A stretch of DNA of 64,000 nucleotides from Chlorocebus sabaeus (GCF_047675955.1 NC_132926.1:13149326-13213325); one strand, 5' to 3'. Shown: positions 47,191 to 60,499, numbered from the stretch's first letter. The notes: generated by a model from the letters alone, not told the origin. Translations and numbers: made by a program.

Positions 47191-49322
47191 GATCTTGCCA
47201 TTTCCTAATCCGACGTGTCTTCTTAAGACTGCTTAGTAAAAGACTAGGTGTGATTACAATGTCAAAAGCCTGTTTCTTTTGTGTACTTTGTGCACAACCT
47301 CTAGAGGCACAAACAAAGGTGAAGGACCCATTTCTCAGCCCTCCCCATTGCCTGCAGCCTCCTCCTTTCCCTCCATGATATTCCTGCAGATGGTCCGGAA
47401 GACAGATTCACAGGCATTTCTACAGAAACAGATCTCTGAGTCAGCCCTTGGAAAAAAAAGCAATCTCTTTGCTGGTTTTGTTTTTCCTGGTTGATTTATT
47501 TGACAGGGACCCATTTTGTACATCAATTTTGGAATTTCAAAATCTTTTTTATCTCCAAAGGTCTCTCCTGAAAAGCTCAAGGAGAAATAAAAGACAGGCT
47601 ATGTCTATGACTCCAATGTGATGCTTACTCAAGCCTGAGCCCTGCCTTTGCACTTGGTTTTCTGACCCTGAGATCACCCAGGGTGCAGTATAGAGGCCTG
47701 AACAGAGCTAAATCCCATCAGGTAGGAGTCCTGATTTGCACTAATCCCTAACTGCACGTCTCTATCACTTTTGTTTGACTTGGCAGGACACCTACGCTGC
47801 TAAACGCCATAGAAGAAGAGCACATGAATTATTCACTCTCTAACAGAGGTTCCTTGGTGAGATTAGGTGTTAGAACCAGCCAACAAAAGGAAAGGTCCCC
47901 AACTCTGGCTGGCTGCAGACTGCAGATTCAGTCACTCGTTCTTTACCTAGAGGTCATAGCATCGCCACTCCAAGGCTTTCTGCAGAGAAGCTAGGCCGGT
48001 GTTCCTGGGATCTTGGTTTTGACAACAAGTCATTTACAGAGGTATTTCTCATCCTGGCACATGGTATGTCAGATGCTATCAAAACAGGCACTGAGCTTCC
48101 CTGGGAATTCTTTCTGGTTTAACATGTGTTTCAGTTGTGGGAAAAGCACAGGAAAAAAAATTCGGGCTGAATTTACAGTTGCCTTTAATAACCCATGCAG
48201 CTAAATTTATTAGGTCACAGTGCCCCTTTGAACTGTGGCGTGGAATTTTCCATGTAGCGTCTAGTTTCTCCGGTGAGAAGCAGACCTTCCCATTTGGTTT
48301 TGACCATCTGTCGCCTTGTTGAGTGAACTCCCATACCTCAGCCATTCTGGTTAACAACCAACTTTGGTCAACAGTGGGCTGGGGAGATTTCACCATGGCT
48401 CTTGGTGCTTCTGTCTGGGTGACAGTGGCTGAAGTGCTAACCTGCATTCATGTGATGGCCATGCGTATACCAACTCTGCATGAAAGTACTGGATCTGGAG
48501 ACATTCTTCCTCCTGAGGACACTTAAAGCAAACATTCTGCATTGTTTTGCAAGCTAAGCTTTCCTGAGTGTTTTGTTGTTTTACTAAAAGTAAGTTATGG
48601 CATAGCTTTGTCAATTTTCTTAGACCCTTCTACTTGAACCAAGAAGTTTGGGGCTGAGATGTTTTTTTCAGTAGCTTCCAAGTCTCAAGGCCTAGAAATC
48701 AGGGAAATAATTTGCTTAGATTAGATCCTGAACTATCTTTTTTTCTTTCATCACAATCCTGACAAGTAATTGTTACCTGTAATTGTCACCTGAGAGCAAA
48801 TCAATAATCACCAAATTGATATTGAGCATGTACTGTGTATATGATTCTTCGCTAGCAATGGTGGGAAATAAAAAGACACAATGGAGTCTATTGACTTCTG
48901 AGTCATTGTTTTCCTTCTACGTGCTTCAAGATGTAGCCAGCATAATAATTTCATGGATTGTTTTTGGTGATGTATGCTAGATACACAGATTTTCAAATGC
49001 ATGACCCTATGGATATTTTTGCTTAGGACAAGGGTACAGAAGATGTTTGAGTAAAAATGAATGGGAATTAATTCACAAAAATATATTAAATAATACAGAG
49101 AATACATAGAGAGAATAACAAGGTAGTATGTGAATGATTAAAAATCTCAAAAGCCGCCATCCTAGGTGTACTTAAACACACATCCCCAAGGACCCAAGTC
49201 AGTTTATTATTCAAGGAGGTAAGCCAAGGGCTTTTGAGTATTTGACAACACCTGGTCATTAACTTGCATGGCTCACCACACAGCCAAGCCATAATGGATT
49301 TTTAATGAAATTGTTGTGCTGT

Positions 49323-49418
49323 ACATCCTATGTATTTCCTAGTGTCATTAAGATGTAAAGCAATCTCTCTACATCCTATGTATTTCCCAGTATCATTAAG
49401 ATGTAAAGCAATCTCTGC
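49323..49418 (+). repeat. Tandem duplication, two 48-base copies
   Basis: Copy 1 (49323-49370) and copy 2 (49371-49418) both begin acatcctatgtatttcc and end gatgtaaagcaatctct. They differ at only about three bases. Not a known microsatellite. Confidence 0.92.
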
Positions 49419-50504
49419 AACCTTGACTGTCTGGATGAGGCAGAGACATAGTGGGAAGAAACGAGCTTCCCAGTGAAGTGTGCACATCCCATTCTGTGCA
49501 TTGGCATTGGGAGAGGGATGCCAAGACCTGGTGAAAGGCAGACACAGCACTAGGAACTGATGGCTGGCGGGGAGTCAGAGGAGGAGCGGAGGGCGAACGA
49601 TGTCTAGAGGCATGTCACACTCCACCTGAGAGGAGCTGGGGTAATGACCACCCACCCGTGCAACAGAAGCAGTGAATAAATCCCACCCTGCGCCCCTGGG
49701 GGAGCCTAACACCCACTCAGATGTGTAATACTGTTGAGTGCACTGAGTAGACTAACATTGTCTTGGCATCTCTCTGGTGACTAATCTGTGGGCTCCCTGA
49801 TTTGGTTCTGAGTTAAGTGGTCTTTATGTTCTAATTCTGGTAGCCCTCAACACTGATATATCATGTCCACGATTCCGCCCAGTGTATTGACACTCACATA
49901 ATGACAGCCTGTTGAATGGGAAGAAACAGTGCATAAACAAAAGAGCCCGAGCCAGAGAGAAAGCACGAATTTTCTGAGCCATATTTGCTCTAATCAAATC
50001 ATGAGATTTTCTTCTGTTGGCGTGAGCCAGGATTTCAAACCTCAATGTGTAGATTCGCTTTTGCACTTTGAGCTCTAAAAGAGCTTAAGTTTGATTCTAT
50101 GAAGAAATCAGAAACTAGCGCAAAGGCAAATTTCCCTGATAGTGAAAATGGATTCTGGAATCCTGAGCCCTTGCAATGACTGTGGTGGGCTCCTATGGGT
50201 TAGGGATCTCAGGGATGTCCCACCCTAAGAAAAAGCCTGAGGGCACATCATGGGGCAAAGCACTTTGTCTGGAGAAACCAGATCAGTTGATTAACACGAA
50301 GAGTGAGAGCTGGAAATGGGAACCAAGTGCAGGGTCAGATGCCGGAAGGGACTGGTACAGAAGGGAGAAGTTGGGGGTAGGAGGATTGTATAGATCCAGT
50401 AACCTGAAGGGCACTGTGTCCCATGTTGGCTGACATCTGCACCAAGCTTTGGGAGTAGGGTTGGTTTGATGAACCAGTTTGGAGCAGGCATGTGAGATGA
50501 TCAT

Positions 50505-50780
50505 ACTTCTCTCAACAAGTTCATATATTTTTATTGTTACTATTGACTACTTTTGAAATTGAAAGTAGAAGGTATTACATATTCATGGTGCAAAACTATC
50601 AAGGATTAGAAGATAATATAAAAGATAAATATTCCTGCTTTACCCAATTTCTGGTTCCTCTTTCCAAATGTAGCTATTGTCTTCTTTTATATGCTTCCAG
50701 AAATTACTCTTTTACAAACTTACGAGAGGGAGAGAATATATATGTGTATGATCTCATATACCAATCAGAGACAGCCTTAT
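50505..50780. repeat. Possible old LINE-derived fragment
   Basis: AT-rich text with gaaggtattacatattcatgg, aatttctggttcctctttcc and ttatatgcttccagaaatta. It resembles a widespread old repeat that I cannot name. Confidence 0.35.
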
Positions 50781-51794
50781 CCATAGATGGAGAAGGTAAT
50801 CATTTATTTGGTGTGGTTAAAGAAACTCAGGAGGTCCCCTAGCCAAAAAAATAAATAAATACATATCCCCAAGGCCTACTGTAGTTTGAATATTTTTCAG
50901 CGATTTGAAAATTTTCCTTACATGGATTTTTTTAAACGTCCAAATATAAGGCTTTTTTCTCCCCCCCATTTGGCTAGGATCCATCTTCAGTTTGTGAGGA
51001 AGAGGGCCTGTTTGCAAGTGAGTTGATTTTAGTATCCTCTCTGCCTGGGGATCCCCCCTATGGGACCAGTGCCCAGAGCAATGTGGGGTCCCAAGGACAG
51101 GGCAGGGGGTGAATGGGAAAGCCATGAGTGGGGTGGCTTGCAAGAATGAGAGTGGTGCTGGGTCTAAGGAGGGGAGCCAGGAGACACTGCTGGAGAACTG
51201 GGGGATGGGACAGGATCCTCATCATTGGGATTGGCTGCCTGGTGTGTGAGTGAGCAGACGTGAGCTGAAGATGCTGGCATGCAGCAGCGAATCACAGTAT
51301 CCATGTCTGATTCTGCATCTGTCTCTCACACATAGAATGCCAAGTCTTGGCCACTGGAGACTTTTCCAGATCTCAAAAGGCTTTGAGAGCAACGAAGGAA
51401 AATCCACTCACGGAACACTCAGCTATGATCATGTTCCTTTGTTGACAGATGCCTGTCTTTATACGTGGGTAATAAACTGCTTCTGTGATTTCATCTTTTG
51501 AATTTCCATGGGGCTGTATCTCAGGATAGGAATAGGCACCCTGGAATGTGTCACCACTGGCTTGTAACTGAGGCTGAGTAAGATGAGAAGCCCTCCCTTG
51601 GGCAGGGTCATGCATCTCTGGGTCGCAGGGTGAGCCCCTTGCTGCCTTCCTCAGCAGGGCCCACCCCTGCCACCTCTGGGCAGCTCGGATAGCTCCCCAC
51701 CCAAACAGGATGGACAGATAGCAGGTGGGTGTTGTTTGAGGAAGGCACAGATAAGGTGAGAGGTGCATTCTGCACCTAACAGAAGTCCTATTTC

Positions 51795-51990
51795 AGCCAC
51801 TCACCAGTAGTGTGATGAGTTGTATGGCATGTAGCTTCAGTTTTCCAAGCTTCAATTTTATAATCTGTAAAGTGAGGTTAGTAATGGTCTGCACCTCATA
51901 GCCATGGTGGGGGGATTAAATTAATTAAAACCTCTAGTATACTTATAGCACTGGCAGAATGCATTCAAGGAAGGTTAGGAGTTGCTACTG
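51795..51990 (+). repeat. MIR SINE fossil
   Basis: Reads gcttcagttttccaagcttc, ataatctgtaaagtgaggtt, gtctgcacctcatagccatg and agcactggcagaatgcattc. Confidence 0.72.
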
Positions 51991-52487
51991 TTACACTGGA
52001 ACCTTATTCTGCCTGTCAGCAGAGGCTGTGGTCTGTGCTGGAGTTGGGACAGTCCTCTCCTGTGGTCTTTTTTCTTCTGATCATCAACTACCCCTGGGCA
52101 GGGCTGGAGCTGCTTCATATCTGCCTCTGTCCTAGGGGAATGTGTCCTAAGGCAACAGCCCTGGTGTGTTTGCTGATCTAATCAGGAGAGAGATTCAGGG
52201 TCCATTCTGTTGTTTACATTGGCTCTGGACCTAATCTTGTCTGTCTTGAACTGTAAGTCTAAGAGGATGGGCCAGATCTGGTTCACTTACTCTTACAGGA
52301 TTGGAGCCTCCCAACATTTCAGTGATAAATCATTGCAGCTGGAGACCGTGGCTGGGTTGGTGGCAGCCTCATCTTAATTATACCAATTGTATCCCTTTTT
52401 AAACATCTCATTACCTAAAGAGTAGTCAGTTGGACCAGCATCCTGCATTCTGCCTTGAACACTGAGTTTTTAATAATCATGGGTAAC

Positions 52488-52715
52488 ATTAATTCAGCAA
52501 TTACCAGCTGCAAGCTCTGTGTTAACCACATCTATATGCATGATCTTAAGCAAGACTCAGAACTACCCAGTGAGTTAGCGCTGTAAGTTTCTCCCTTTGC
52601 CTAGATGAAGAAATGGAGTTTTAAGGATGTTAAATCACTTGCCTACGGTCACAGAGCTAGTGAGCTGCAGAACCCAGAATTTAGGCAATCTAGTTGCAGA
52701 GCTCTAAACTCTCAA
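52488..52715 (-). repeat. MIR SINE fossil
   Basis: Reads tggagttttaaggatgttaa, atcacttgcctacggtcaca, gagctagtgagctgcagaac and ccagaatttaggcaatctag. Reverse-complemented MIR. Confidence 0.8.
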
Positions 52716-52756
52716 TCCCTTAATGTTCCTGCCAGCCACCTGGAGATGTGGTTGTG

Positions 52757-52882
52757 ACTGACAGGCAGAGTCAGAATCAGCAGGTCTGGGGCATGGCCTG
52801 AGGTGTGCTGCATTTCTCACAGACTCCCAGAAGATGCTGATGCTGCTGGTCTCTGGCCCATGTTTTGAGTCACGATGCTCTC
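52757..52882. mobile_element. MER5-type hAT-Charlie MITE fragment
   Basis: Reads gaatcagcaggtctggggca, tggcctgaggtgtgctgcat, cagaagatgctgatgctgct and ggtctctggcccatgttttg. MER5A/B order. Confidence 0.75.
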
Positions 52883-55194
52883 AACGAGGAAGCCACATAG
52901 CCTTGGCTGGCTTTGTTATCTAGTTTGTTTTGCTGGGTCTAAGGTGTGACATCATGCACAGTTACCTGGCAGCCATCCACTTACCAATTCGTGGCAAAGG
53001 TGATATCACGTGGCTTTCCTGAGCTGATGATGATTAAGCAAAGATCTGAAGTGACTCAAATGAATATGGGGACGTTTGAAGGACATACGGTAAGCAAGCA
53101 GCTGGTACAAACAGTCCTTGGTAGAAAGGAGCATGGCCTATGAAAATATCTTCAAGAAAGTCCAAGAGCAGACACCCTCTTCTTTCTTCACTACTCTGAG
53201 ACCTCCAAAGCATTTTGCAACATGCTCTGCACATGTTAGACACTGAATTAAATTTCAAGTTTGGATGTGAGACAAAAAAGTCTCATTTTCTGCGAGAGGT
53301 CTTGCTTTCTGTGCAACCTCACCCATTTCTTCCTCAGAAATGCCCTAGCTGGACAGCCAGGAAACAGCGGCTGCCATTCCCTCTATGTTCTGTGTGGTTC
53401 AGCCAGTGAGGAATGTTGTCTTTTTTGTCTCAAAGATCCTTTTTTACCACATGGTTAATGACCTCCCACCTCTCAGAATTGTGGGTGTACTTTGGAAGAT
53501 GTGGCCACAGGTAGGGGTTAGAATCACAGAGCGACCTGTGTGTTGTATTCATATGCTCATTGATTCAGCAATCGCTGGTTTGTTACCCACTGCAGCAGAC
53601 ACTGGTGTTGAGCATGCAGTAAAGAACCCAGGAGGTAAATGCCCCCGATTTTCGGGAACTTGCGTTGTACCACGGGCCCCCAGGAATTCCAGGCTGGATC
53701 AGGGCCACTAGCTCTTTGTCAGACCTGTAGAGTGTTTGTGGCAATGGTGTCATGTTCTCCTGGATTACTACAGAATTCAAACATGCTTCCCAAACCCATT
53801 CATCCGACACTGGGGTCCCAGTCCCTCGGCCACAAAGTCAAGCCCTAGGATTGCCAAGTACTTCAGCTGTGAGCTGCTGGGACCTACACATAATTTGCTA
53901 TGTATTCTCCCCAAGAACTCTGCCCTGCTTACAAGTGGGGAGTGTGTGAATTCTTGAGAGAGTCATTGTCTTTTAATAAGAAGAAACAAATAACTCCTTG
54001 TTTACACCCTGCTTGCCGTCCTCACACCAATTTTTTATTCACACCCTTGACTCACAAAGGAACTTAAAGTTTAGCTCCCCAAGGCTGGGGGAAGGGTAGA
54101 AAGTCAATTTTTTTTTTTTTAACCTACTCAAGGTCTTGTCCAAACGAGTTGTCACCAAAAAATGAAAGCCAGATGTTATTTTAGTGAGGAATAAATATGT
54201 GGCCAAGCTGTGATTGAACCTGAGGTCTCCCCGGATGGTTTCCATGTGTGTCGGTAGCTGGACTCCCAGGTATCAGTGGTTCACATTCTTTCTCTTGTCT
54301 TTTAACTGAGGTACAGCACACACAGATGGCTAATGAGCAATTAACATCCAAGCCACGCATCTCGTAGCAATACCTATCGGCTCATAAGTCGGTTTCAAAC
54401 CAGCACTGCTGCAGGCTGCTGAATTTGGGATGACAGACAAATAAAGACCCACGTCCGGAAAAGGGAGAAAAGACAAACTCGGGCTGAAAGTGCTGCCTCC
54501 AGCTTCTCAATGAGGGATCTGCTTTTGTTGGTAGCCCTTACATCCTCACAGGTAGCATACTTCAGATAACCATCGAGGAATTACAGATGAAATCAGGGCT
54601 CAGAGCAAAGAGTGGCCCTTTGGGGTTTAACATGACAGCACGTTCTTCTCCAAGTCTGATTCAATGGTGAGCTTTTCAGCCAAAGGAAGTGTTTTCGGTA
54701 ATTGGCCGAATCTCTGTAGGAAGACTGCTGAGCTTGCTACTGCTTCTATCAGAGCCTTTCTCATCTCTTGGATTTTTCTCACACTTTTCAAGTTCTAGAT
54801 ATAATCCATTGTGCATTAATCTTTGAAATGTGTCAGGTGGGTATTAGAACTTCCTTAGAGGGCAGAAAGACAGTGAGAGAAGGGAAAAGGGATAGAATGG
54901 AGCTCAAAGGGTCACTGGGGCCCAGAGCAGTGATGAATCCATTGGACACAGGAAAGCAGTGTCAGACCTGGAGATGGTGGATAAGGGAGTTAGAGAGTTA
55001 GGTGAACAGGTGATCTGCACTAGCCATCCGACCCCAGGCTGGTGACACAGTGTGTGAGCTGATCAAGGCAGGTGGGAGGCATGGATTCAGGCCAGCCAGT
55101 CAGGGGCTGAATTCCAGGCACTGAGCGAGGGTCTCTAGGAAAAGAGGAATTGGCCAAGGGCAAGGCACAGCCGTGTCTTTAAGAAACCCCTCTA

Positions 55195-55326
55195 AGATTT
55201 CTTCCTGTGTAAATTAGGGATGATAATAGGCATGAACTCATAATAGGTTTGAAGTATCATAGGGTTATTTTGAGCGTGAAATAGATTAATCAATGTAAAA
55301 TGTTTAAAAGAGTGGTACTCAATAAA
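55195..55326 (+). repeat. MIR SINE fragment
   Basis: Reads cttcctgtgtaaattaggga, tgataataggcatgaactca and gggttattttgagcgtgaaa, ending gtggtactcaataaat. Confidence 0.7.
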
Positions 55327-55327
55327 T

Positions 55328-55350
55328 ATGATGATGATGATGATGATGGT
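55328..55350 (+). repeat. (ATG)n microsatellite
   Basis: Seven consecutive ATG units, then ggtgatggg, directly after the MIR end. Confidence 0.9.
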
Positions 55351-55563
55351 GATGGGCTTCAGACATGAGGGAACAAGAAAAGACAGTTCCTAAAATAGGA
55401 ATTTGATTCTAGGAAAAAAGTTTTTCAAATAAGGTTAGCACTTGACCTTTGAAATTTATCATTTATTTATTCAAATGTTTATTCAATCTTTCCTTCTTTA
55501 TTCAGGAAATCTTTAGGAACTCCTTTGATGTACAAAGCATTCTGATTGGCCCAGGGAGATGGG

Positions 55564-55784
55564 CAGGGGATGGCAAGCTGCAGCTATGGGCCAAATTCGG
55601 CCCACTGCCTGCTTTTATAAATAAAGTTTTATCGGAACTCAGCCACACTACTTTACTGATGTATTGTTTATGGTTGCTTTTGCACTCCATTAGCAGAATT
55701 GAGTAGTGCTGACAGACACCATGGAGTCTACAAAACCCAGAGTAATTACTGTTTGGCTCTTTACAGAAAGCATTTCCTACCCTT
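55564..55784. mobile_element. hAT-Charlie-type MITE, second copy
   Basis: Reads gggccaaattcggcccactg, ataaataaagttttatcgga, actcagccacactactttac, gcagaattgagtagtgctga and ends gctctttacagaaagcattt. Same family as 8928-9141. Confidence 0.75.
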
Positions 55785-55849
55785 CATTCACTCTGTGATG
55801 AAAGAAACAAATAAATAGAAAATTCTAGTAAAATAATGACAGAGGACTC

Positions 55850-56260
55850 TGGAGTAGACAGGAAGATCAGACAGACTTCCTAGAAGAGATGCCCTCTTTG
55901 GTGAGACCTAGAGGCTGAATTCGAGTTAATAAAGTAGAGGAGAAGGGAAAAGTATTTCAGATAGAACAACATCATCAAAGGCCCAGAGGTGAGAGAGTGC
56001 AAGTTATGTTCAAGAAGTAAAGGAGTTGTTCATGAACTAAAGGAAGTTTATCATGGCTGGGGGAGAGGGCAGAGGACAGACGACACAAAGATTTGCAGGT
56101 AGGATTAAAACATTTTGATGATTTCCTGAGGGCAATGGGGAGCTACTGAAGGATTTCCAGCAGAAAAACAACAAAATTAAGTTTGTATTGTAGGGAGATC
56201 ATTCTTTCCTGCAAGAAAGGTGGATTTAAGGCTTAAGTGGAGGGGTGAGGAATGAGACTG
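55850..56260 (+). repeat. L2 LINE 3' region
   Basis: Reads cttcctagaagagatgccct, catcaaaggcccagaggtga, atcatggctgggggagaggg and ggcaatggggagctactgaa. L2 3' end order, plus strand. Confidence 0.72.
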
Positions 56261-56689
56261 GAGGCAAGGAAGTGCCCCTTTCAGTAATGTGGAGGGAGGA
56301 TGGCAGCCTGGACCAGGGGAACGGCCATGCAGTTAGGAGAAGGGGACTGTTTGGAGACATATTTAAAGAGGCATACCTCATGGCATATAGCGATTGATTG
56401 CACATCATGAATATCAAGTGAAAAGGAAGGAAGCATGAGCAAGGAGCCATTCTCTGAGATGGGGACCAGGTTGGGGATAGAGGGAGATGACAGTGTCCAT
56501 GGTGAAGATGCCTTTGGGATACCCACAGAAGATGTCACGTTGGATTCATTGCAGAGGAGTATATCCCATTCATTTTACTCTTGAAGACAACGAGGGAGTC
56601 CCTGTTAAATGTTGGGTAATACCCAGCTTCAGGATCCTGATGTTAAAGAACTCCACCCACTTCCACCACCACCATCTCCTCTACCCACT

Positions 56690-56905
56690 TTTTTCACACA
56701 CGGATTTGCCCTCACCTCCCCTTTAGGAACTTTATTTGTCTCTCCAGAGGACCCTCCCAGCCACCCTGGCCTCCTCCCAGTTTCCCAGACAAGCCTTGGT
56801 TGTTCCCACTTCCTCACTGCAGTTCCTGAGTTTTCCTCTGCCTCTTCTCTCTTTCCACGTCCCAATTTCCCTTTAAGGCCCTTATGGGAGCTGTTATAAT
56901 TACTG
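56690..56905 (-). repeat. Probable L2 fragment
   Basis: Pyrimidine-rich text with ccaccctggcctcctcccag and gtttcccagacaagccttgg. This resembles the reverse-complemented L2 middle section. Confidence 0.5.
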
Positions 56906-57034
56906 CCTCACACAGTGCTTTCTCTTGAGCCCTGACTTCTGCTGTCTGCTGCCTTAGAGCAAACTCTGCCTGGGCCATCTTCTTTCCCCCTTGATGGGCT
57001 CTCCATGAAGCGGGTGTTGCCAACTTACTTGGAA

Positions 57035-57200
57035 CCAGATATTGAGCACTTATTTTGTATCAGGCAGAATACAGAGCCACTTGTATGATCTCAGTTAATT
57101 CTCACAACTCCCTTGGGAAGGAGGTGTTTGTATTCTTTCCATTTAACAGGTGAGAAGGCTGAGACTTGGTGAGTTTAGTCAATTACTCTGAGTAGTAAAT
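57035..57200 (-). repeat. MIR SINE fossil
   Basis: Reads gatattgagcacttattttg, gatctcagttaattctcaca, actcccttgggaaggaggtg and caggtgagaaggctgagact. Confidence 0.78.
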
Positions 57201-57419
57201 GACAGACTCTCCCAATGCTCATGGCTTAGCTCTCACCACCAAGTGATGATGCCTGCTAGCTCCTTAAATTTGACCTATTACTTGCTATCTTGGTAGCTTC
57301 ATTTGGCCACTCTTACTTTATTCCACACCTCTTTCTCCTTCCAAGTTTCTGAGTCTGTCAAAGCCATCACTATTATGCACATAGTTCTAGAATAGATACC
57401 TGGCTATTTGTTTGATTTG

Positions 57420-59960
57420 TTTATTTAATAAATATTTATTGGGTCATGTGCCAGGCACTGTTCTTAGTGTTCTGGGAGTATAGTAGGAAGAGAAAAAAGT
57501 TTTTACTCACATGGAACTTATATTCTAGTGGGAGACCATAGACAGTAAACACAAAAGTAAAATGTATAATAGGTCAGATCATCACTTTGAAAAAAATTAA
57601 GCAGGGGAGTGAGTCAGAGAGCTCAGGGATGGAGTTGCAGTTTTAATGGGATGGTCAAGGAAGATCTCCTGGAGGAAGGGATATTTGAAGAGAGATCTGA
57701 AGGAAGTAAAGATGTCAGCTATAGTTTGAAGTCAGGTAGCCTGATGCCTCCAGCTTGGTTCTTTTTGCTTCGGATTGTCTTGGCTATGCAGGCCCTTTTT
57801 TGGTTCCATATAAAGTTTAAAGTGTTTTTTTCCAGTTGTCTGAAGAAAGTAAATGGTAGCTTGATAGGGATAGCATTGAATCTATAAATTACTTTGGGCA
57901 GTATAGCCATTTTCACGATAATGATTATTCCTATCCATGAGCATGGAATGTTTTTCCATTTGTTTCTATCCTCTCTAATTTCCTTGAGCAGGGGTTTGTA
58001 GTTCTGCTTGAAGAGGTCCTTCACATCCCTTGTAAGTTGTATTCCTAGGTTTTTTTTTCCCCTTAGTAGCAATTGTGAGTGGGAGTTCACTCATGATTTG
58101 GCTCTCTGTTTGTTATTGGTGTATAGGAATGCTTGTGATTTTTGCACATTGATTTTGTATCTGAAGTTGCTTATTAGCTTAAGGAGATTTTGGACTGAGA
58201 TGGTAGGGTTTTCTAAATATACAATCAGGTCACCTGCAAACAGAGTCTACAATAACCAAAACAGCATGATACTGGTACCAAAACAGATATATAGACCAAT
58301 GGAACAGAACAGAGGCCTCAGAAGTAATACCACACATCTACAACCATCTGATTTTTGACAAACCTAACAAAAACTATCAATGTGGAAAGGATTTCCTATT
58401 TAATAAATTGTTTTGGGAAAACTGGCTAGCCATATGCAGAAAACTGAAAGTGGACCCCTTCCTTGTACCTTAGACAAAAATTAACTCAAGATGGATTAAA
58501 GAGTTAAATGTAAGACCTAAAACCATAAAAATTCTACAAGAAAACCTAGGCAATACCATTCAGGACATAGGCATGGGCAAAGACTTCATGACTAAAACAT
58601 CAAAAGCAATGGCAACAAAAGCCAGAATTGACAAATGGGATCTCATCAAACTAAAGAGCTTCTGCACAGCAAAAGAAACTATCATCAGAGTGAACAGGCA
58701 ACCTACAGAATGGGAGAAAATTTTTACAATCTACCTATCTGACAAAGGGCTAATATCCAGAATCTACAAGGAACTTAAATTTACAAGAAAAAAACAACCC
58801 CCTCAAAAAGTGGGTGAAGGATATGAACAGACACTTCTCAAAAGAAGACATTTATGCAGCCAACAAACATGAAAAAAAATCTCATCATCACTGGTCATTA
58901 GAGATATGCAAATCAAAACCACAATGAGGTACCATCTCATGCCAGTTAGAATGGTGATCATTAAAAAGTCAGGAAACAACAGATGCTGGAGAGGATATGG
59001 AGAAACAGGAATACTTTTATACTGTTGGCGGGAGTGTAAATTAGTTCAACCATTGTGGAAGACAGTGTGGCAACTTCTCAAGGATCTAGAACTAGAAATA
59101 ACATTTGACCCAGCAATCTCATTACTGGGTATATACCCAAAGGATTATAAATTATTCTGTAAAGACACATGCACACATATGTTTATTGTGGCACTATTCA
59201 CAATAGCAAAGACTTGGAACCAATGCAAATGCCCATCAATGATAGACTAGATAAAGAAAATGTGGCACATATACACCATGGAATACTATGCAACCACAAA
59301 AAGGATGAGTTTATGTCCCTTGCAGGGACATGGATGAAGCTGGAAACCATCATCTCAGCAAACTAACATGAGAACAGAAAACTAAACTCCTCATGTTCTC
59401 TTTCATAACTGGGAGTTGAACAATGAGAACACATGGGCACAGGGAGGGGAACATCACACATTAGGGCCTGTCAGGGGATGGGGGACTAGGGGAGGGATAG
59501 CATTAGGAGAAATACCTAATATAGGTGATGGGTCAATGGGTTCAGGAAACCACCAAGGCACGTGTATATCTATGTAACAAAACTGCATGTTCTGCACATG
59601 TACCCCAGAACTTAAAGTATACTATAATAAAAGATGTCAGCTCTTAGGTGTGTTTTCTAGGAATAAAAAAGCAAGGAAGAGGCCCAAAGGAAGGTGCACC
59701 CTAATGTGTTCCAGGAGTAGCAGGAAAGCCACATGGCTGGAGTAGAGTAAGAAAGTAGGAGAGTGGTAGGAGGTGAATTTTGAGGGGTAAAGGGATAGGG
59801 AGATGGACAGATCATGTAAGTGTATATGGTCCATTGCAAGCACTTTGACTTTTACACTGAGTGACATGGGAGGAACTGAGGGGTTTTCGAGCAAAGGAAT
59901 GAGTTGATTAACATGAGTTTTGAAACACTCACTCTAACTGTTCATGGAAAATGGGATGTA
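57420..59960 (+). repeat. L2 LINE 3' region, split by an L1
   Basis: The left part (57420-57720) reads catgtgccaggcactgttct, tggaacttatattctagtgg and tggtcaaggaagatctcctg. The right part (59643-59960) reads agccacatggctggagtaga, agagtggtaggaggtgaatt and gatcatgtaagtgtatatgg. Both are collinear with one plus-strand L2 and are separated by the L1 insertion at 57721-59629. Confidence 0.78.
57708..59642 (+). mobile_element. L1PA-type LINE-1, 5' truncated and internally inverted, with target-site duplication
   Basis: A 13-base duplication AAAGATGTCAGCT at 57708-57720 and 59630-59642 bounds the insertion. Bases 57721 to about 58245 are minus-strand L1 ORF2. From about 58246 the sequence switches to the plus strand, continues through the ORF2 C-terminal region and 3' UTR, and ends at an A-rich tail near 59629. 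ORF2 is therefore broken by the inversion and by stops, and the element cannot retrotranspose. Lightly diverged, as expected of an L1PA-age copy. Confidence 0.93.
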
Positions 59961-59984
59961 GGAGCAAAAGCAGAAATAGGGGAA

Positions 59985-60480
59985 CCTGTCATGAGACTAC
60001 TGCAACTCTCAACCCAATCCCTCCTCCTCTGCATTAGTCAGTTTTCCCTTCTAGCCAAACAACCTCAGAATCTCAGTGGCTTACAAAAATAAGCATTTAT
60101 TTTCTTTGTACGTGGGTCATGGGTTGGCTAGGTTTGGCTGTTTCAGATGGTCTTAGCTGGGCTCAGTTGGGCTTGGATTCAGCCTGTGATTTGGGTTCAG
60201 AAATATCCTTGTGACTTCTCCTTCTGTTTGGCTTCTTGGCTATCAAAGGCATATTTTTTGATGGCAAATGGAATAAGAGATGAAATCAAGCCAAGTCACA
60301 CAAGCACATTTAAAATCTCTGCTCACATCACACTCACCAACCTTCTGTTGACCAAATCAAGTTACATGGCCACACCCAACATCAATGGAGCAAGGAAATA
60401 TATACTTCTCATTTTAATGGAGGATACTGCAAAATCACACGGCCAAACCATTGGGTGTATAATTCTACTAGAGTAGAATT
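59985..60480 (-). mobile_element. MLT1/MaLR-like LTR, diverged
   Basis: Reads tctgcattagtcagttttcc, aatctcagtggcttacaaaa, ataagcatttattttctttg and gtcatgggttggctaggttt, then a late gttacatggccacacccaac block. LTR-like order; family assignment is tentative. Confidence 0.5.
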
Positions 60481-60499
60481 GGAAACAGTGAACCAGTCT

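Noticed and set aside
51373..51768. 131-residue open frame on the minus strand in unique sequence
   Set aside because: No recognisable domain, no splice context, and composition like random intron. Not strong enough to report as a gene.
57719..58090. 123-residue reverse-transcriptase-like frame on the minus strand
   Set aside because: It is the inverted piece of a 5'-truncated L1 ORF2, not a host gene. Annotated as part of the L1.
58573..59250. Intact L1 ORF2 C-terminal coding region
   Set aside because: Interrupted by stops and detached from its upstream part by the inversion, so it cannot encode a working protein.
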